Part shown: positions 25,136 through 44,341 of the stretch, piece after piece
Layout: each line of letters starts with the position of its first letter
Position numbering within the stretch: position 1 is the stretch's first letter
From: Piromyces finnis
Taxonomy: Eukaryota; Neocallimastigomycota; Neocallimastigomycetes; Neocallimastigales; Neocallimastigaceae
Assembly: GCA_002104945.1 (NCBI GenBank)
Contig: MCFH01000007.1
Coordinates: forward strand, 62,001-126,000
Length of the DNA: 64,000 bases
Direction: 5' to 3'
Translations under genes and position numbers: made by a program
The notes under the pieces: model-generated
The model's database searches: none
The model's input: only the letters and a program-made list of their open reading frames with translations
Told to the model about the DNA's origin: nothing

Positions 25136-26811
25136 ATGGGTTTAGCCGGTATATATAATATTATTAAATAAAGTAAATAGCATATATAATTAATATAATA
25201 TATTTAAATTAATAAATTTTTATAAGGACCAAGAAACAAACAAAGAATTTCTATCGATCCACAAAATAAAAAGTGGTCTCAAGGTAATTTATTAATGTAT
25301 TGTTAAAATTATATATAATCAATACTTACTGGTATAATTAATGATTAATTTATATTAAATAAAATATAAACATAAATATATACTAAAAAAAGATAAATCA
25401 AAATATGGGTAGGTCTTACAGTATTAATATATCATAAAATTTTTTTGCCAATTGGAATAATATAATAATAATGAATATTATCATTACTATTAATGTTATT
25501 GTTATTGGTATCCCAAAATATAATAATAAGCAAATAGTTTTAATTAATTAAACATAATCAAATTAATATTTCTTTTATTTCATTTATATAATTAATTAAA
25601 TTTTATATATAGTATGAAATTAATGAAAAAAATGGGTTGGGAAGAAGGTAAAGGTTTAGGTTCAGATATGAGCGGTAAAACTGAACATATTAAAGTTCTC
25701 CAAAAATCAAATAATTTAGGTAATTATAAAAACACGAAGTATCACAAAAGCTTCCAAAAAAATAATAATATCACCCGATTTATTATTTGATTTTTATAAA
25801 TTAAAACAAAATAAGCTATTAACTTACTTAAATTATTATAATGTAAAATCAAAAAATAAAAATAAAAAAGGTATTGGTGCAACAAAAAAAACTATGGATA
25901 ATTGGTTAGATAATACTAATGCCTTTTCCGAGTTATTAAAAAAATTAAATGAAAGAGTTGAAACTGGTAATGTTTCAGATGATGATTCTAGCAAAGATGA
26001 AAAGAAACCAATTGCTTATGGCCGTTTATAGTAAATATTAATATATTATAAAAAAAATTGGGATTATAATAATGCATACTAATAAATGTGATATATGCAA
26101 ATTAATTTTTAAATAAAATATAATAAATACAAATACACAGTCACAGAAAAAGATTTGTACGTAACAAGCAAGTCAGCAACTATGATAAAGAAAATTTAAA
26201 CATGATTCTTGGTGTTAAATCAACCAGTAATACTGCTACTCCAATTACTTCAGATGATGTACATATTCATTATTATACATTAAAATGAAATTTATCAATA
26301 GATATAATATATTTATTTAAAATATACGTTTATATTATTATTTTGAATAATAAAATGTAGGAATCTGAAAAAAATAAGAAAAAGTCATCAGAATCCGAAA
26401 ATTTAAAGGTTAAAATCCAAGAAATAAGTGCAAGTGACTACTTTGCCAATAAAAAGAAAGAAAGATTATTAAAGAGTAAATATTTTTAGAGCATATGATA
26501 AATTTTAAATAAATAAATATATATATTAATATATAAAATAATTTTATAATAAATTATAAGATTCAACTACCTCCACTCCAGCAGAATCTGAAACCGAAAA
26601 AACATCTAATGATGAAAAGGATGATAAGAAATCAAAAAAAGATAAAAAGAAAGAAAAGAAGGATAAGAAGGATAAGAAGGATAAGAAAGAGAAAAAAGAA
26701 AAGAAAGATAAAAAGGAAAAGAAAGAAAAGAAAGAAAAGAAGGATAAGAAAAGAAAAAGTGAAGATGAGGATGGCGAATCAAAGAAAAAGCACAAAAAGT
26801 CAAAGAATTAA
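25136..26811 (+). CDS. PXR1: PXR1/GNO1 (PinX1 homologue), G-patch nucleolar protein
   Basis: PXR1 activates the helicase Prp43 for rRNA and snoRNA maturation; its animal homologue PinX1 also inhibits telomerase. Eight exons: 25136-25148, 25227-25283, 25393-25408, 25613-25719, 25871-26030, 26141-26258, 26361-26475, 26561-26811, giving 278 aa. The start MGLAGPRNKQRISIDPQNKK is the fungal signature (yeast MGLA ... DP-N--WS). The G-patch spans the micro-exon: DKSKYGMKLMKKMGWEEGKG, LGSDMSGKTEHIKV, then GIGATKKT. YHRKRFVRNKQVSNYDKENL and SASDYFANKKKERLL are further conserved motifs. The tail is a KKDKK/KKEKK repeat, the classic KKE/D nucleolar localisation region. The acceptor at 26141 was chosen over one five bases later because the latter makes a stop codon. 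The two first exons (13 and 57 nt) and the third (16 nt) are very short. Confidence 0.95.
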
Positions 26812-27893
26812 ATTCATACTAGTATTTTCAACAACAGAATATAAGAATAATAGCATGTTAATTGTTATCATATTAGGGACCCTTTTTTATATATATATAT
26901 AAAAATTAGCAATTATTATTTAATGTTATTTTTTTTTACACCCATTTTAAACAGCAAATTATTTAACTTTTTTTTAATTGATATAATTGATAAACATAGA
27001 CAATATATATACAAAGAGTAATTTATTAAAGTTTTTTATATATTTAAATTTTTTTTCTTTTGTTAATTTTAAATTAATTGTGTATATGCAATTGTTTTTT
27101 TAATACTCCACAAATTACTTATTATAATAAAGATCTATAAATAGAATGATATACCAAAAAAAAAATTGTGAAAAATTTTAATTTTTAGGGTATTTAGTTT
27201 AGAATAATTAATCTTTAGTTTTTATGAATAAAAAAAAAAAAAAAAACTTGTATTAAATATATTTTAATTGTTCTTATCCTCATAAACATTAAAACATTAA
27301 TCGTAAATATGTTTAAAATATTAAATATAGTTCAATATTCTTGTTAAGTTATAATCATACACAAAAGAATTTAAAATTAAATTTATTTTTCAATATTGAA
27401 ATAATAATAAAATTTAAAAAAATGAAAGTTTTTATATATTATTTTGCTTTTTTTTTTTTTTATTATTATTATTAGTTTTATTTATTATTTTGCATTTGTA
27501 ATTTAAAATCTTTTTCTATATACTTCATAACTTATTTTTCTATAGAGAATAATAAATTATATTTTTTTATATTTTTATAAACTATCAATAAGTGTATTAT
27601 AAAATATAAATTTCTATTACTTTTTTTAATTTAGGTTATTGATTTTTTTTGATTTTTTTTTAATTGCTTATTATCTATTATATTTGCTTATTAATTAATT
27701 TTATTATTTATAAGTTTAGGTTTTTCGTTTTCTTTTTGTTTTTGTTTTTGTTTGATGGTTTTGTTTTGTTTTTTTTCCCTTGTTAGTAATTTTTTTTATT
27801 TATTTAAAAATGCTTAAATAGGTATAATTTTTTATATGAAAAAATAAAAAGATTTTAAAATAGGTATCAAAGATGGCTATATTTTTAATTTGC
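26812..27893. other. Intergenic between convergent PXR1 and calreticulin
   Basis: About 1.1 kb of A/T sequence between two 3' ends, with T-rich stretches and G/T-containing runs near 27720-27785 (TTTTTG repeats). No gene is seen. Confidence 0.5.
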
Positions 27894-29621
27894 TTATAAT
27901 TCATCTTTAACATTTTCCTTCTTTTCTTCTTCCTTAGCTTCTTCCTTAGTTTCTTCCTTAGTTTCTTCTTTAACTTCTTCCTTTTCTTCTTCTTTAGTTT
28001 CTTCCATTTCTTCTTCAGAATCATCATTGCTTTCTTCTTCATCAGCATAAGCTTCTGGGTGATTTTCTCTTTCTAACTTACGTCTTTTTTCATTCATTTC
28101 TTCAGCCTTCTTAGCAGCTCTCTTATTCTTTTCATCCATAATCTTCTTTCTTTCAGCTGCAACCTTTTCTTCATCTTCCTTTTCAGCCTTTATCTTATCC
28201 ATAACTTCAGTGGCGAAAGTCTTAGCTTCTTCAGCATCATCAGTAACAACAATATCATCGAAGATGGAACCAGCCTTTACTTGCCATAAATCAAAACCAA
28301 CGAAACCACTGTCATAGACATAGATTTCCTTATCATCGAAGTAGTCTGGGTTTGGAATTTCTGGTTGAATCCACTTACCCTTATATTCTGGATTCTTAAT
28401 CTTCTTTGGAGTCCATTTACCCTTGTATTTTGGATTTTCTGATTTTGGAGCTTCCCATTCACCATCCATATCATCATCCCAATCTTCTGGCTTTTCAGCT
28501 TCTGGATCATCAATGTATTGTGGTTCATCTTCATCCCAGTCATCTGGCTTCTTATCATTTGGATCATCGATGTATTCATCATCAACCCAATCAGCTGGTT
28601 TAGTTTTTTCTGGGTCTGGAATTGTCTTTGGTTCTAAGAAGTCCCAATCTTCGAAACTACCAGAAGCCTTTTCAACATTATCAATTGAAACTGAGTAAGT
28701 TTGATCTGGCTTAATAACTAAGGTGTATAAGTGAGTGTAAGTATCATCTTCGGTTGGAATTTCCTTCTTGATGAGATGATTCTTACCCTTGTAAGATAAA
28801 ATAAGGTGGGTCTTCTTGTTAGCACCACAAATATCAGAACCAAACACTATTTAATTTAAAATGTTCAAGTTTTTTTATGAATATCACTTATTTAAATTCT
28901 TTAATAATAAATATTTAATTATATATTTTATATACTTACTGATATTGTATGGCTGTTTTATATTTATTTTATATTTATTTTCGAATACGAATACAATAAA
29001 AATAAATAAATAAGTAAATAAAATGAACTAATTATATTTAAATTACTTACAGTTTCACCGTTAAATTCCTTTGGATCAATATTTGGTGGTAAAACCTTTA
29101 TGTAACCACCACCACAATCAATGTTCTTTAAAAATTACACATTAAAATAAAAATTTATTTATAATCAGTAATGTTTCTATAATAATAATGTTATTATAAT
29201 GTAAATAAAAATCATATTATATATTTATTTTAGAGATTCCTTACTTGTTCGTGTCTAACGGAAAATTGAACAATTAAATCCTTTTCTTTGTTATTGAAAG
29301 CTTCATCAAATGGAGCTGAAATAGAATAGAATTTAGCATTTTGACTAGTTTGAAGACCACGAGACTTTACTGGATCAGCTCTGAATTCCTTACCATTTGA
29401 AATCTATTTAATATTTAAATTTTTTAACTGTTACTATAATATTTTATTTTAAATATTTATATTTATAAAATACTTACCTTAAATTTACCATAATCATCTT
29501 TATATGTACTTTGAACCCAATGCTTTTCCCATGAATCATCATCGAAAGTTTCATGGAAGTAAACTTTACCAAAAGCTGCAGCACAGAAAGAAAGAATGGC
29601 TAAAGTAGTACCGAAACGCAT
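27894..29621 (-). CDS. CALR: Calreticulin (ER lectin chaperone, KDEL retained)
   Basis: Soluble calcium-binding lectin chaperone of the ER lumen that folds monoglucosylated glycoproteins. Five exons: 29621-29478, 29403-29245, 29125-29051, 28952-28940, 28846-27894, giving 447 aa. The ATG at 29621 gives a clean signal peptide (MRFGTTLAILSFCAAAFG). An in-frame upstream codon would add an unlikely Phe/Lys-rich extension. The lectin domain shows VYFHETFDDDSWEKHW, NIDCGGGYIK and FGSDICG (the conserved disulphide pair). The P-domain has three P/DW repeats (KPADWVDDEYIDDP; KPDDWDEDEPQYIDDP; KPEDWDDDMDGEWE) and three GxWxxPxIxNPxY-type repeats. The C-domain is acidic, with repeated EETKEE/EEAKEE blocks, and ends KDEL. 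The fourth exon is a 13-nt micro-exon encoding the core of PYNIM. No transmembrane segment, so this is calreticulin and not calnexin. Confidence 0.97.
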
Positions 29622-31739
29622 TTTTAATAATTTCTGTTTTTTTTTAAAAAAAAAAAAAATGTTAAAATACAAATATATTAATATATATTATTATTACTAA
29701 AGTTATTCTCTAAAGCAATTATAATGTAATAAAATTTATTTTTAAAATATGTTAGCTGTACTTTTCTTTGAACTAACATCATTGTATTGCATTATTAACA
29801 ATAATATTACTATTTTTATTATATACTGTCTTTAGTAGTTTATTTATAATATTATCAACTTTTCTATTTTTTTATATTGAATAAACAATACGATTATTTT
29901 CTTTTAAGAATAAAAAAATTTTTATCACTTTATTTTATTTTACTTTTTATATTGTTGGGAATTACAATCATTTTTTCCATTTATTACTAGGTTTTATCAA
30001 TATTTATGTGAAAGATTATTATTTAAATATTATATATTTAACAATACAATGGATAACAATATTTATATTTTCTTTCTATAATATCATAGTCTCCTTTTAC
30101 TAATATATTTTCTTGTTTTTTGTTTTTGCTTTTTTTTATTATTACTAATAAAATTATTCTTTTTTCTTTTTACCTTTATATTTTTATAATAATTTTTTTA
30201 TATTTTCTATTATTTTTTTTTTTATTTAATTATATAATTACTTTAAAGAAATATAAAAATTTAAAAAAAAAGTTTTTATATTTTTTTAAATAATTCTTTT
30301 CTTTATATATTATTTTTTATTATTATTATTAAAATACAAAAACTTTAATATTATGATAATAAAATAATAATAAAATAAATAAAATATTAATTTAGTTACA
30401 TTAATTATTTAGAATATATTAAACTTTTAATTATTTTATTTGGATTATATTAAAAGGTAAAGTTTAAAATGTTATTTCAAATAATATATTAATATGAATT
30501 TCAATATATGCTATTAATTAAAGATTTTTTTTTTTTATTAATATTAAAAAATGATCTTTTGATATATATGAACATGTAATTATTTTATTGAATGAATAAT
30601 ATAATTAAATATATATTGATATATAACATATTATATTAGAATATAATTTAAGAATTTGAATTTAATTAAACAGTAAACTTTAATATTACTTAAAAAAATA
30701 AAAATACTAATGGCACTATTTTAAGTAATAGGAGAAAAATCAGCACAAAGAATTTTAATATCTTTATTAAATATTATGTAAAACATTAAATATTCTTTAT
30801 TTTAAAAAATAGGATTTGAATGTTTCGAAGCTTAAATTTACGACTTTTTTTAAACACAATTAAATAATTGTTAGCTTTTTAAATAATGATATATAATTTA
30901 ATTATAGCATCATTATGATAGTAATTACTTTTGAATTTTATTTTTTTTTATTCAATAGGAGATGATAAAATAAAAAAAAAATTAAAAAAGGTAAATCATC
31001 ATTTTTTCTTATTTTCTTTATAAAAATTATTAGTAACATATATACTTTATTTTCTTCTTTCTTTAATAGTATATAACAAATATTATTAAATTTACTATTA
31101 ATCCTTTATAATTAATTATTAACTCTATTCAATAGAAAGCATTATTTAACTTATTTTTGTTTTATTGTCTTTATATTCAATAATACACTTTCCATTTTTA
31201 CTATATTTTTTTCTTTTTTTTTTCCTTTATTATTTTTATTAAAATTTTTTTAATTAAAAAATGTAATATCCACTTTTTCTTTATAATATATTTTAGAATT
31301 CATAAGAATAATTTTGATTTAATTTATATTGACCTGGTTAAATTTTATTGGTTGCTTATAAAAATTTAATAAAATTTGAATTTATGAAAAGATGAAATTT
31401 TAAAAAAATAAATTGTGGTAAAAATATCCAATTGATCTGATATAAGCTTTTCTTAATGAAATATAATACATCTCTTTTATTAACATATGTTTAAACAGAA
31501 AATATATATAATAAAAAATTAAAATATATATTTATTATATTTATCAATAGTTAGTACAATATTAACTATTTATTCTTAAATTATTATAAAGATTATTATC
31601 CTTGAAGGATATAATATTTATTGTTAAATAAGTATAACCTACCATCTTTTGAATTTTTTTTTTTAAACTATTGAATTCAAGTAAAAGCATGATTTATAAA
31701 ATTACATAATATAATCCGCTATTATCCGATAAATTGTTT

Positions 31740-31774
<35 letters not shown>

Positions 31775-33175
31775 CAAAATTTTATTATTATTTTATTTAT
31801 TCAGTAATTTTTATTTTAATTTTATTTTTAATAAGAATAAGAAGAAAAAGAATGGTTACAATTGATTTAGTTATTAGTTATTTAAAATACTGGCGGATTT
31901 TAATAATTAATAAATTTGCTTTATGAGTCATATTATATGTAAACAATTCTTTAATCAAAATTGTAGTTCCAATTCTTACTTTCTTTTTTAAAAATAAAAT
32001 ATTAAAATTTTTATTATTCTTATTTTAATATATTATCAATATAAATTCTAGTTTTCCATTTTTTTATAGAATATTATTATAATGTTTTGTTTTTGTAAAT
32101 AAGAATAGCAATAAATATAACTAAAATATATAGATATATTATCAAAATATGTATAGAGAAATTGATTCAAATAATACAAATAATAAAAGCTTAAAGAATT
32201 AAAAAAAAATCAAATTTAAATATAATAGAATGATAAGCTAAAAAGAATCTTATATTTAAGCTGTCTATTAAATTGTGTATTATTAATAAATATTTTAATA
32301 TTTTACACAATATTATATTTAGAAATTTATATGTTTTTTTTATTTTTTATTTTACTACTTTTAAAATTAATCATCCAATAATTTATAATAAAATAATAGA
32401 TTGTTACTTAATGATTTATTAAATAATGTTATTTAGAATATAGTTGAATAATTTTTGATTGTAGATAAATACAAAAAGTAAATGCTAGTTAAAATATAAT
32501 GCTATGAATATCAAAAATTTTAAATAACTTTGATTTTACTCACTTTTTTATTATTAAAAACAAAAGAATCAATAATTAAATATAATTTAATTAATGTTTC
32601 TATTAATATAATTATAATAATAAGCATAATCATAATTATATTAAAAAGATTTTATAAACAATTTAACAAATATGGAAATGGTTTTATAATTGAAATACTT
32701 GATATTATTTTATAATTTAAAACAAAATGTTCAGTAATAAATAACAACCTAATCTAATCCTTAATTATTATACAAAAATTTTTGTATGAAAATGTTTGTA
32801 CATATAAACTATAAAAAATTTTTCTAGGCCCACACAGTGCCTTTTATTTTATTTTATTTTATTTTTTTTTTTTAAAAAGTTTCTAATTAAAGTTGTTATA
32901 AATGCAATTAAATTTTAAAAAAATGAAATAAATTGAAATTTATATAATTATAATGTAATATTATTTTTTAAATTTCAATTTTATAATCAATCATAAAATT
33001 TAAAATATATTTTATTTATATTTATTTGTATTTATTGAAAATTATTATTATATATTTTTTTTATAGTCTATTTAAAATTTGTATAAATTTTCAAACATTA
33101 AAAAAGAACAAAGCATTTTCTTTTCTTTTTCTTTTTTTTTTAAATATAATATATTCATCATTTAATTAAATCATA
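29622..33175. other. Gene-free divergent block between calreticulin and SMC4
   Basis: About 3.5 kb of nearly pure A/T. It contains small AT microsatellites (for example (AAT)n at 31741-31770) and one isolated G/C-rich patch at about 32826-32841 (GGCCCACACAGTGCC). No frame shows protein-like composition and no tRNA-like A/B boxes are visible. It should contain both promoters. Confidence 0.5.
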
Positions 33176-39472
<6,297 letters not shown>

Positions 39473-42400
39473 TTTATTTTTTTAAACCAAATCTAGTAGA
39501 CTCTTCAGGTTAAATTCTCTAGATATTTTTCAGAAAAAGAAATTTTTACGATAATATCATTAATAATACCATTTATTTTTTTTTTAAAAAAAAAACTTTT
39601 ATGCTTTATTAGTTTTTATTTATAATTCATTTAAAATATTCTCTATTTTATTTATTAATAAAACTAGTTTTTTTTTTTTTATAATTATCTTTTAATTTAT
39701 ATATAAAATATATAGTTTCATTTTTAATCCAAAGTTTTTTAGATTTTACTTAAATTTTTTTTTAACTTGATCTATATCCTTTATTTATTTTTATTATTTA
39801 ATTTTTTTTTATATTATAGACAATTACCCCCATATGTATATACAATCGATTCAACAAAGCAATTATTAAATAAATATTAGTAATAACTAAATAAGTCTAT
39901 TTTACACTGTTATAAAAATCAATCTTTAATTTCAAGAGTTGTATAACTCTATAAAACATTTTTATATTTATTTATTTCATTGTGCTATTATTATATTTTT
40001 ATAGATTGTATTTCATATAAAATCAAAGTATAAAGAAAATATATTTATTTGTAGTTTTAATATTTATTTTATTAACGATATAAAACTATAATTTATAATA
40101 ATAGTAAAAATAGTATTATCTTATTTCATTAAAACAATACTAATTGAGTATCCCTATGTCAATAGTTCATCATTTTTTACATTAAACAATAATTATGCAT
40201 TCTGGGAAATTGGGAATCTTTTAATATAACTGAACCTATTTCATTTCTAACCTTCATTTGTCCTATTAAAATTTCAATGGTGGAAAAAAATTATTATAAA
40301 TTTTTTTAATATGTATACAGTAAATTATAAATATATTTTAATATATATTATAATAAATTGTGTAATATATAATATATAGTATAATAAATAAATTTGTTTA
40401 TTTATTTAATGATATTCAAATTTAATTTATTAAGATTATTAAAGTTTTACAGGTTATTAAAAATTTTATAATTCTACCAAAATTTAATTGCTAAAAGAAT
40501 AAAAATATAATAAATAAGGTTTATGTAATTGTTACATCTTTTATATTAATTTTTTATTTCAATTAAAATAAAGACATTTAACAAATAAGGAATGTAAATT
40601 CTTTAAAATCAATTATACAGAAATATTTATTATATGAAAAAAATACATTATACTTTTTAACAAATAAAGATTGCATTTTCCCCTATTTCTAATTGGAATA
40701 TATTTTATAATTAAATGCATTGAAGAAATATAAAAAAAAAAAGTTTTTTAATGATATACAATTATTATTATTAAGATTTAACAATTAAGGATAAAACCAT
40801 TCTTTTATTTTTTTATATTGTTAAAAATCTCTATAAATATTTATGTTAATTATTTATATATATTTTATCACTGTATCATCCTTTTATTATTATTGTTTAT
40901 AATTCCTTGATTAATATTTATAAAGTGACAATCATTCATATTTTAAGTTTTTTTTTTTTTTGAATAAAATAAGGTTCTAGCATTTTTCATTGTTCTTATT
41001 TATTATAAGTAACTTCTAGTTGTTAAACTATAAAATTTTATGATAAAAAGGATAGTGAAAAAGGTAACATTTTTCCTTTTTTTATTTGTACAACTCATAA
41101 TTTTTATTCGTGGTAACCTTTTTTTTTTTAAGATATTTATATATTTAATGATATAAAAATAGAGTTCAATCAAATTCAAGTGCTTATTTAAAAATGAAAA
41201 TATTATTGATTGTTAATTGTAGTCTTTTTTTTCTTTTTATTTTATTTTTGTTTTCTCTGAATCTTTTAAAAGTCATTATTTTGAGAATATTCTAAAAATT
41301 ACTTCTTTTATGAATAATATTTTATAAATTAAATAGAATTATTAATACTATAATTCTTATTTTTTTATATATAAATGAAATATTAAAAAGAATTATATTA
41401 TATATTTTAATATTTCTTTTTCTTTTTTAGAACTTTTTTTTAATATTTATTTCATTTTCTATTTTCCGAAATAAGCTATTTTTTTTTATTTATTTTTCTA
41501 TTCTGTGTTAAGTGTGACAAAAAATTAATTTATATTTATAGAATATTAATAAATAATAAATCAAATTATATATTAAATAATTTTAAAAAAAAAATTGTAA
41601 TTTTGTTAAGCTTTTTTTTCTACTAGAAAATAGTTTGTAATTACACAGAAAAAAAAAAGACCTTTTGTATTTATAATGAACATTGAAATATTTTTCTAAA
41701 TAATTAATATTAGAGAAAAACTTAAAGCAATTCATTACCACTACTAGTATATATGATTGCATAGATCAAATCTAGATATTTAATTATATTACTGAATAAG
41801 AACACCAATAAGCTTTTTAAAAGTGAAAAATTAAAAATCTTTTTTTTTTTTTTTCTAAAAAAAGTATTCTTTTATTATACTCTCTTAACCTGCTAAATAA
41901 CTTATGATGCTTTAGCAAGTAAAAAAAAATATTTAAAGGACTTTCCTATTAATGATTTATTGGTTTTCAATCGTAAGAGGGAGAATCAACCAAATTTTTT
42001 TTTTTATTGCTGAAATTGAAACCGCCGTTAATATATAAAGAAAATTATTTTTCTTTTTTCCTTTTTTTTAATAAAAGTTTTTATATTAATTTTTTTTAAA
42101 ATGTCACCTTTTTTCAAAGTTAAACAAATAATAAATGAAATAAATGATCCATAAAAAGTTTTAAATTTTTTAATATAGTAATATATGTATTAAATGAAAT
42201 AATATATAACAATTATATTAAATTATATATTATTTTTAACAAATATAAATTATAGATAGATTTAATAATTTTATTATATAAAAATTAATTATTTAATTTA
42301 TATTTTTTTGTTTATTATATCACAGTAATACTATAAAATTTGTATGGTAGTTTCTGTAAATATATTTTTCAATATATCAATAATATATTCTATTTTTATT

Positions 42401-43520
42401 TTATATATATAATAAATATAATAAATATATTATGATTTTATATACTATATTTTATATTAAATTAATGTATTAAATTAATACTTGATTTATTTATAATATA
42501 TAAATTGTAGAATATAAATACATTATATATATTCTTTTTTTCATATAGAGTATAGTCTCTATGGTTAAAAGATAATATATTTCTACAATATATTAAATTT
42601 AAATATAATATATTATAATATATACATAAAACTAAAATAAAAATATAATTATTAAAGTAGGATGGTTAATAAGTAAAATTATTAAAACTAATTATAATTA
42701 TTATAAAAATAAATATTAATAAATAAAAAATATTAAATAATATATTAAAAGACAATTATATAGTAACAGAAATAAATAAAATATATATTATAATTATATA
42801 TAAAATATATAAAATAATATAGTGTATAATAATCAATTGATCAAAATGATTCCAATAAAATTTTTTATATAGTGCTATTTATTATTAATGATATTAATAT
42901 TATATAAGGCTTTTTATTATTTAATATATAATATTATTTTATTTGAATCCATATTTTTGACATATTTATATATTATTAAAATAATAATTAATATAGAAAT
43001 TTTAATATTAATTTTTTTTATTACTTCTATTATTTAAAGAATGTATTGTAATATATAGAATTCTATTTATTAATTAATTACAATTTGAATAGAATTTTTT
43101 TATAGTTTTAGTTTTAGTGATATTAAAAACAAATTTTAAAAATTTCAATTTTTTTTCTTTAAACTACAAATAATTGATTAAAAAAAAAAAAAAAAATTCT
43201 TGATGATAAATATATATTCACTATGTATATTTATTTGATAGATAAAAGAATGACAAATAACAGTTCATTTTAAAGATTAGAACAGAATCAAAATTTACTT
43301 TATATCGAAAAATAATCAAATTATTACTTTTGTCATTTTTATAATAATCATATAATCAAAGAATTAAAACCAAATATCAATAAAACATAATAAAAATATA
43401 AAATAATAATATATAAAAATAAAATTCAAAATACCTATATAGTAAACAGGAAAAATATTCTAATAAAGAATTATATAGATAATATATATCTTTTAAGACA
43501 AAGTTTGATATATATTTAAA

Positions 43521-43554
<34 letters not shown>

Positions 43555-44341
43555 GAATAAGAAATCAATATTATATATATAATTAAAACACAAACTTTTT
43601 ATCAAAAGTTATTTATATATAATAAAATTTCATCAATAATTTATTTAATTTTTTTTTATTAGTATAAACGATAAAACATAATATAATTCCTTTTTTTTTT
43701 CTTTTAAGTCACAAGCTTTATCACAATTTGTAAAAATAAAAAATAATCATAAACAACTAACCAAAAAGAATTATATTTTTAATTTAATATTTTATTTTAA
43801 TAACATAATAGTATTATTTAAAGTTACTATTTATATTAAAATAATAAATTAATCGGTATTTATATATACATTTAAAGAATCTAAAACTTAATATACAGGT
43901 ATATAAATTTATTAATTATTTATTATTTGCTGTGTATATTTTATTGAAATGTTAAAGTTTATGAATTTGATTGAGTATATATTTTAATTTAGTAAAAGTT
44001 ATTGACTTTTAAATGTTATGATAATTATATACATAAATTAATGTTTTAAATTTTTATATATAATTATTATTTATTAACAATATATTTAATTGTTTTTTTT
44101 TACTAGATTAATAGTAATAAAACAATAGATAAATTCAAAACAACATTTCATAAAATACTCATATAAACATATAGAGTAACAATAAATAGTTACCCATATA
44201 ATTAAAAGCAGCAATATAAATATTCAATTTTCTATATTCAATTTTCTATAATTTAGTTGTATAAATCATTTTAGTACTTATTAAACTTTCTTTTAATATA
44301 TCCTGTTAATATTTCTTTATTAAAAAATTACTGTATATAAA
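39473..44341. other. Largest gene-poor block, SMC4 3' side to the Sec2-like promoter side
   Basis: About 4.9 kb, mostly homopolymers and TA-rich sequence. Two small spots stand out. One is a minus-strand open stretch at 40177-40287 with protein-like composition. The other is a pair of short hairpin-capable sequences at 41886-41993. I see no complete gene, tRNA or transposon. Confidence 0.5.
40177..40287 (-). pseudogene. Orphan exon-like open stretch, 36 codons, no gene context
   Basis: On the minus strand an open frame reads STIEILIGQMKVRNEIGSVI followed by LKDSQFPRMHNYCLM and a TAA stop at 40177. TTTTAATAG just before GACAAATG could be a 3' splice site (exon start 40262). The residue mix is protein-like and higher in G/C than the surroundings, but I find no upstream exon or start. 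It may be a decayed terminal exon or chance. I do not recognise the family. Confidence 0.25.

Noticed and set aside
25660-26030. Possibility of two separate G-patch genes near PXR1
   Set aside because: The exons join in one continuous frame matching PXR1 from MGLAG to the KKE/D tail.
26544-26902. Open frames opposite and beside the PXR1 tail (Ser/Phe-rich, Arg/Lys-rich)
   Set aside because: They are shadow frames of the KKDKK/KKEKK repeat coding sequence.
28277-28698. Open frames overlapping the calreticulin P-domain in other frames
   Set aside because: They are shadow frames created by the G/C-rich repeated P-domain codons.
32826-32841. Isolated GC patch GGCCCACACAGTGCC in a gene desert
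   Set aside because: Too short to be a gene. The possible hairpin has a mismatch and a tiny loop, and there is no tRNA or snRNA context.
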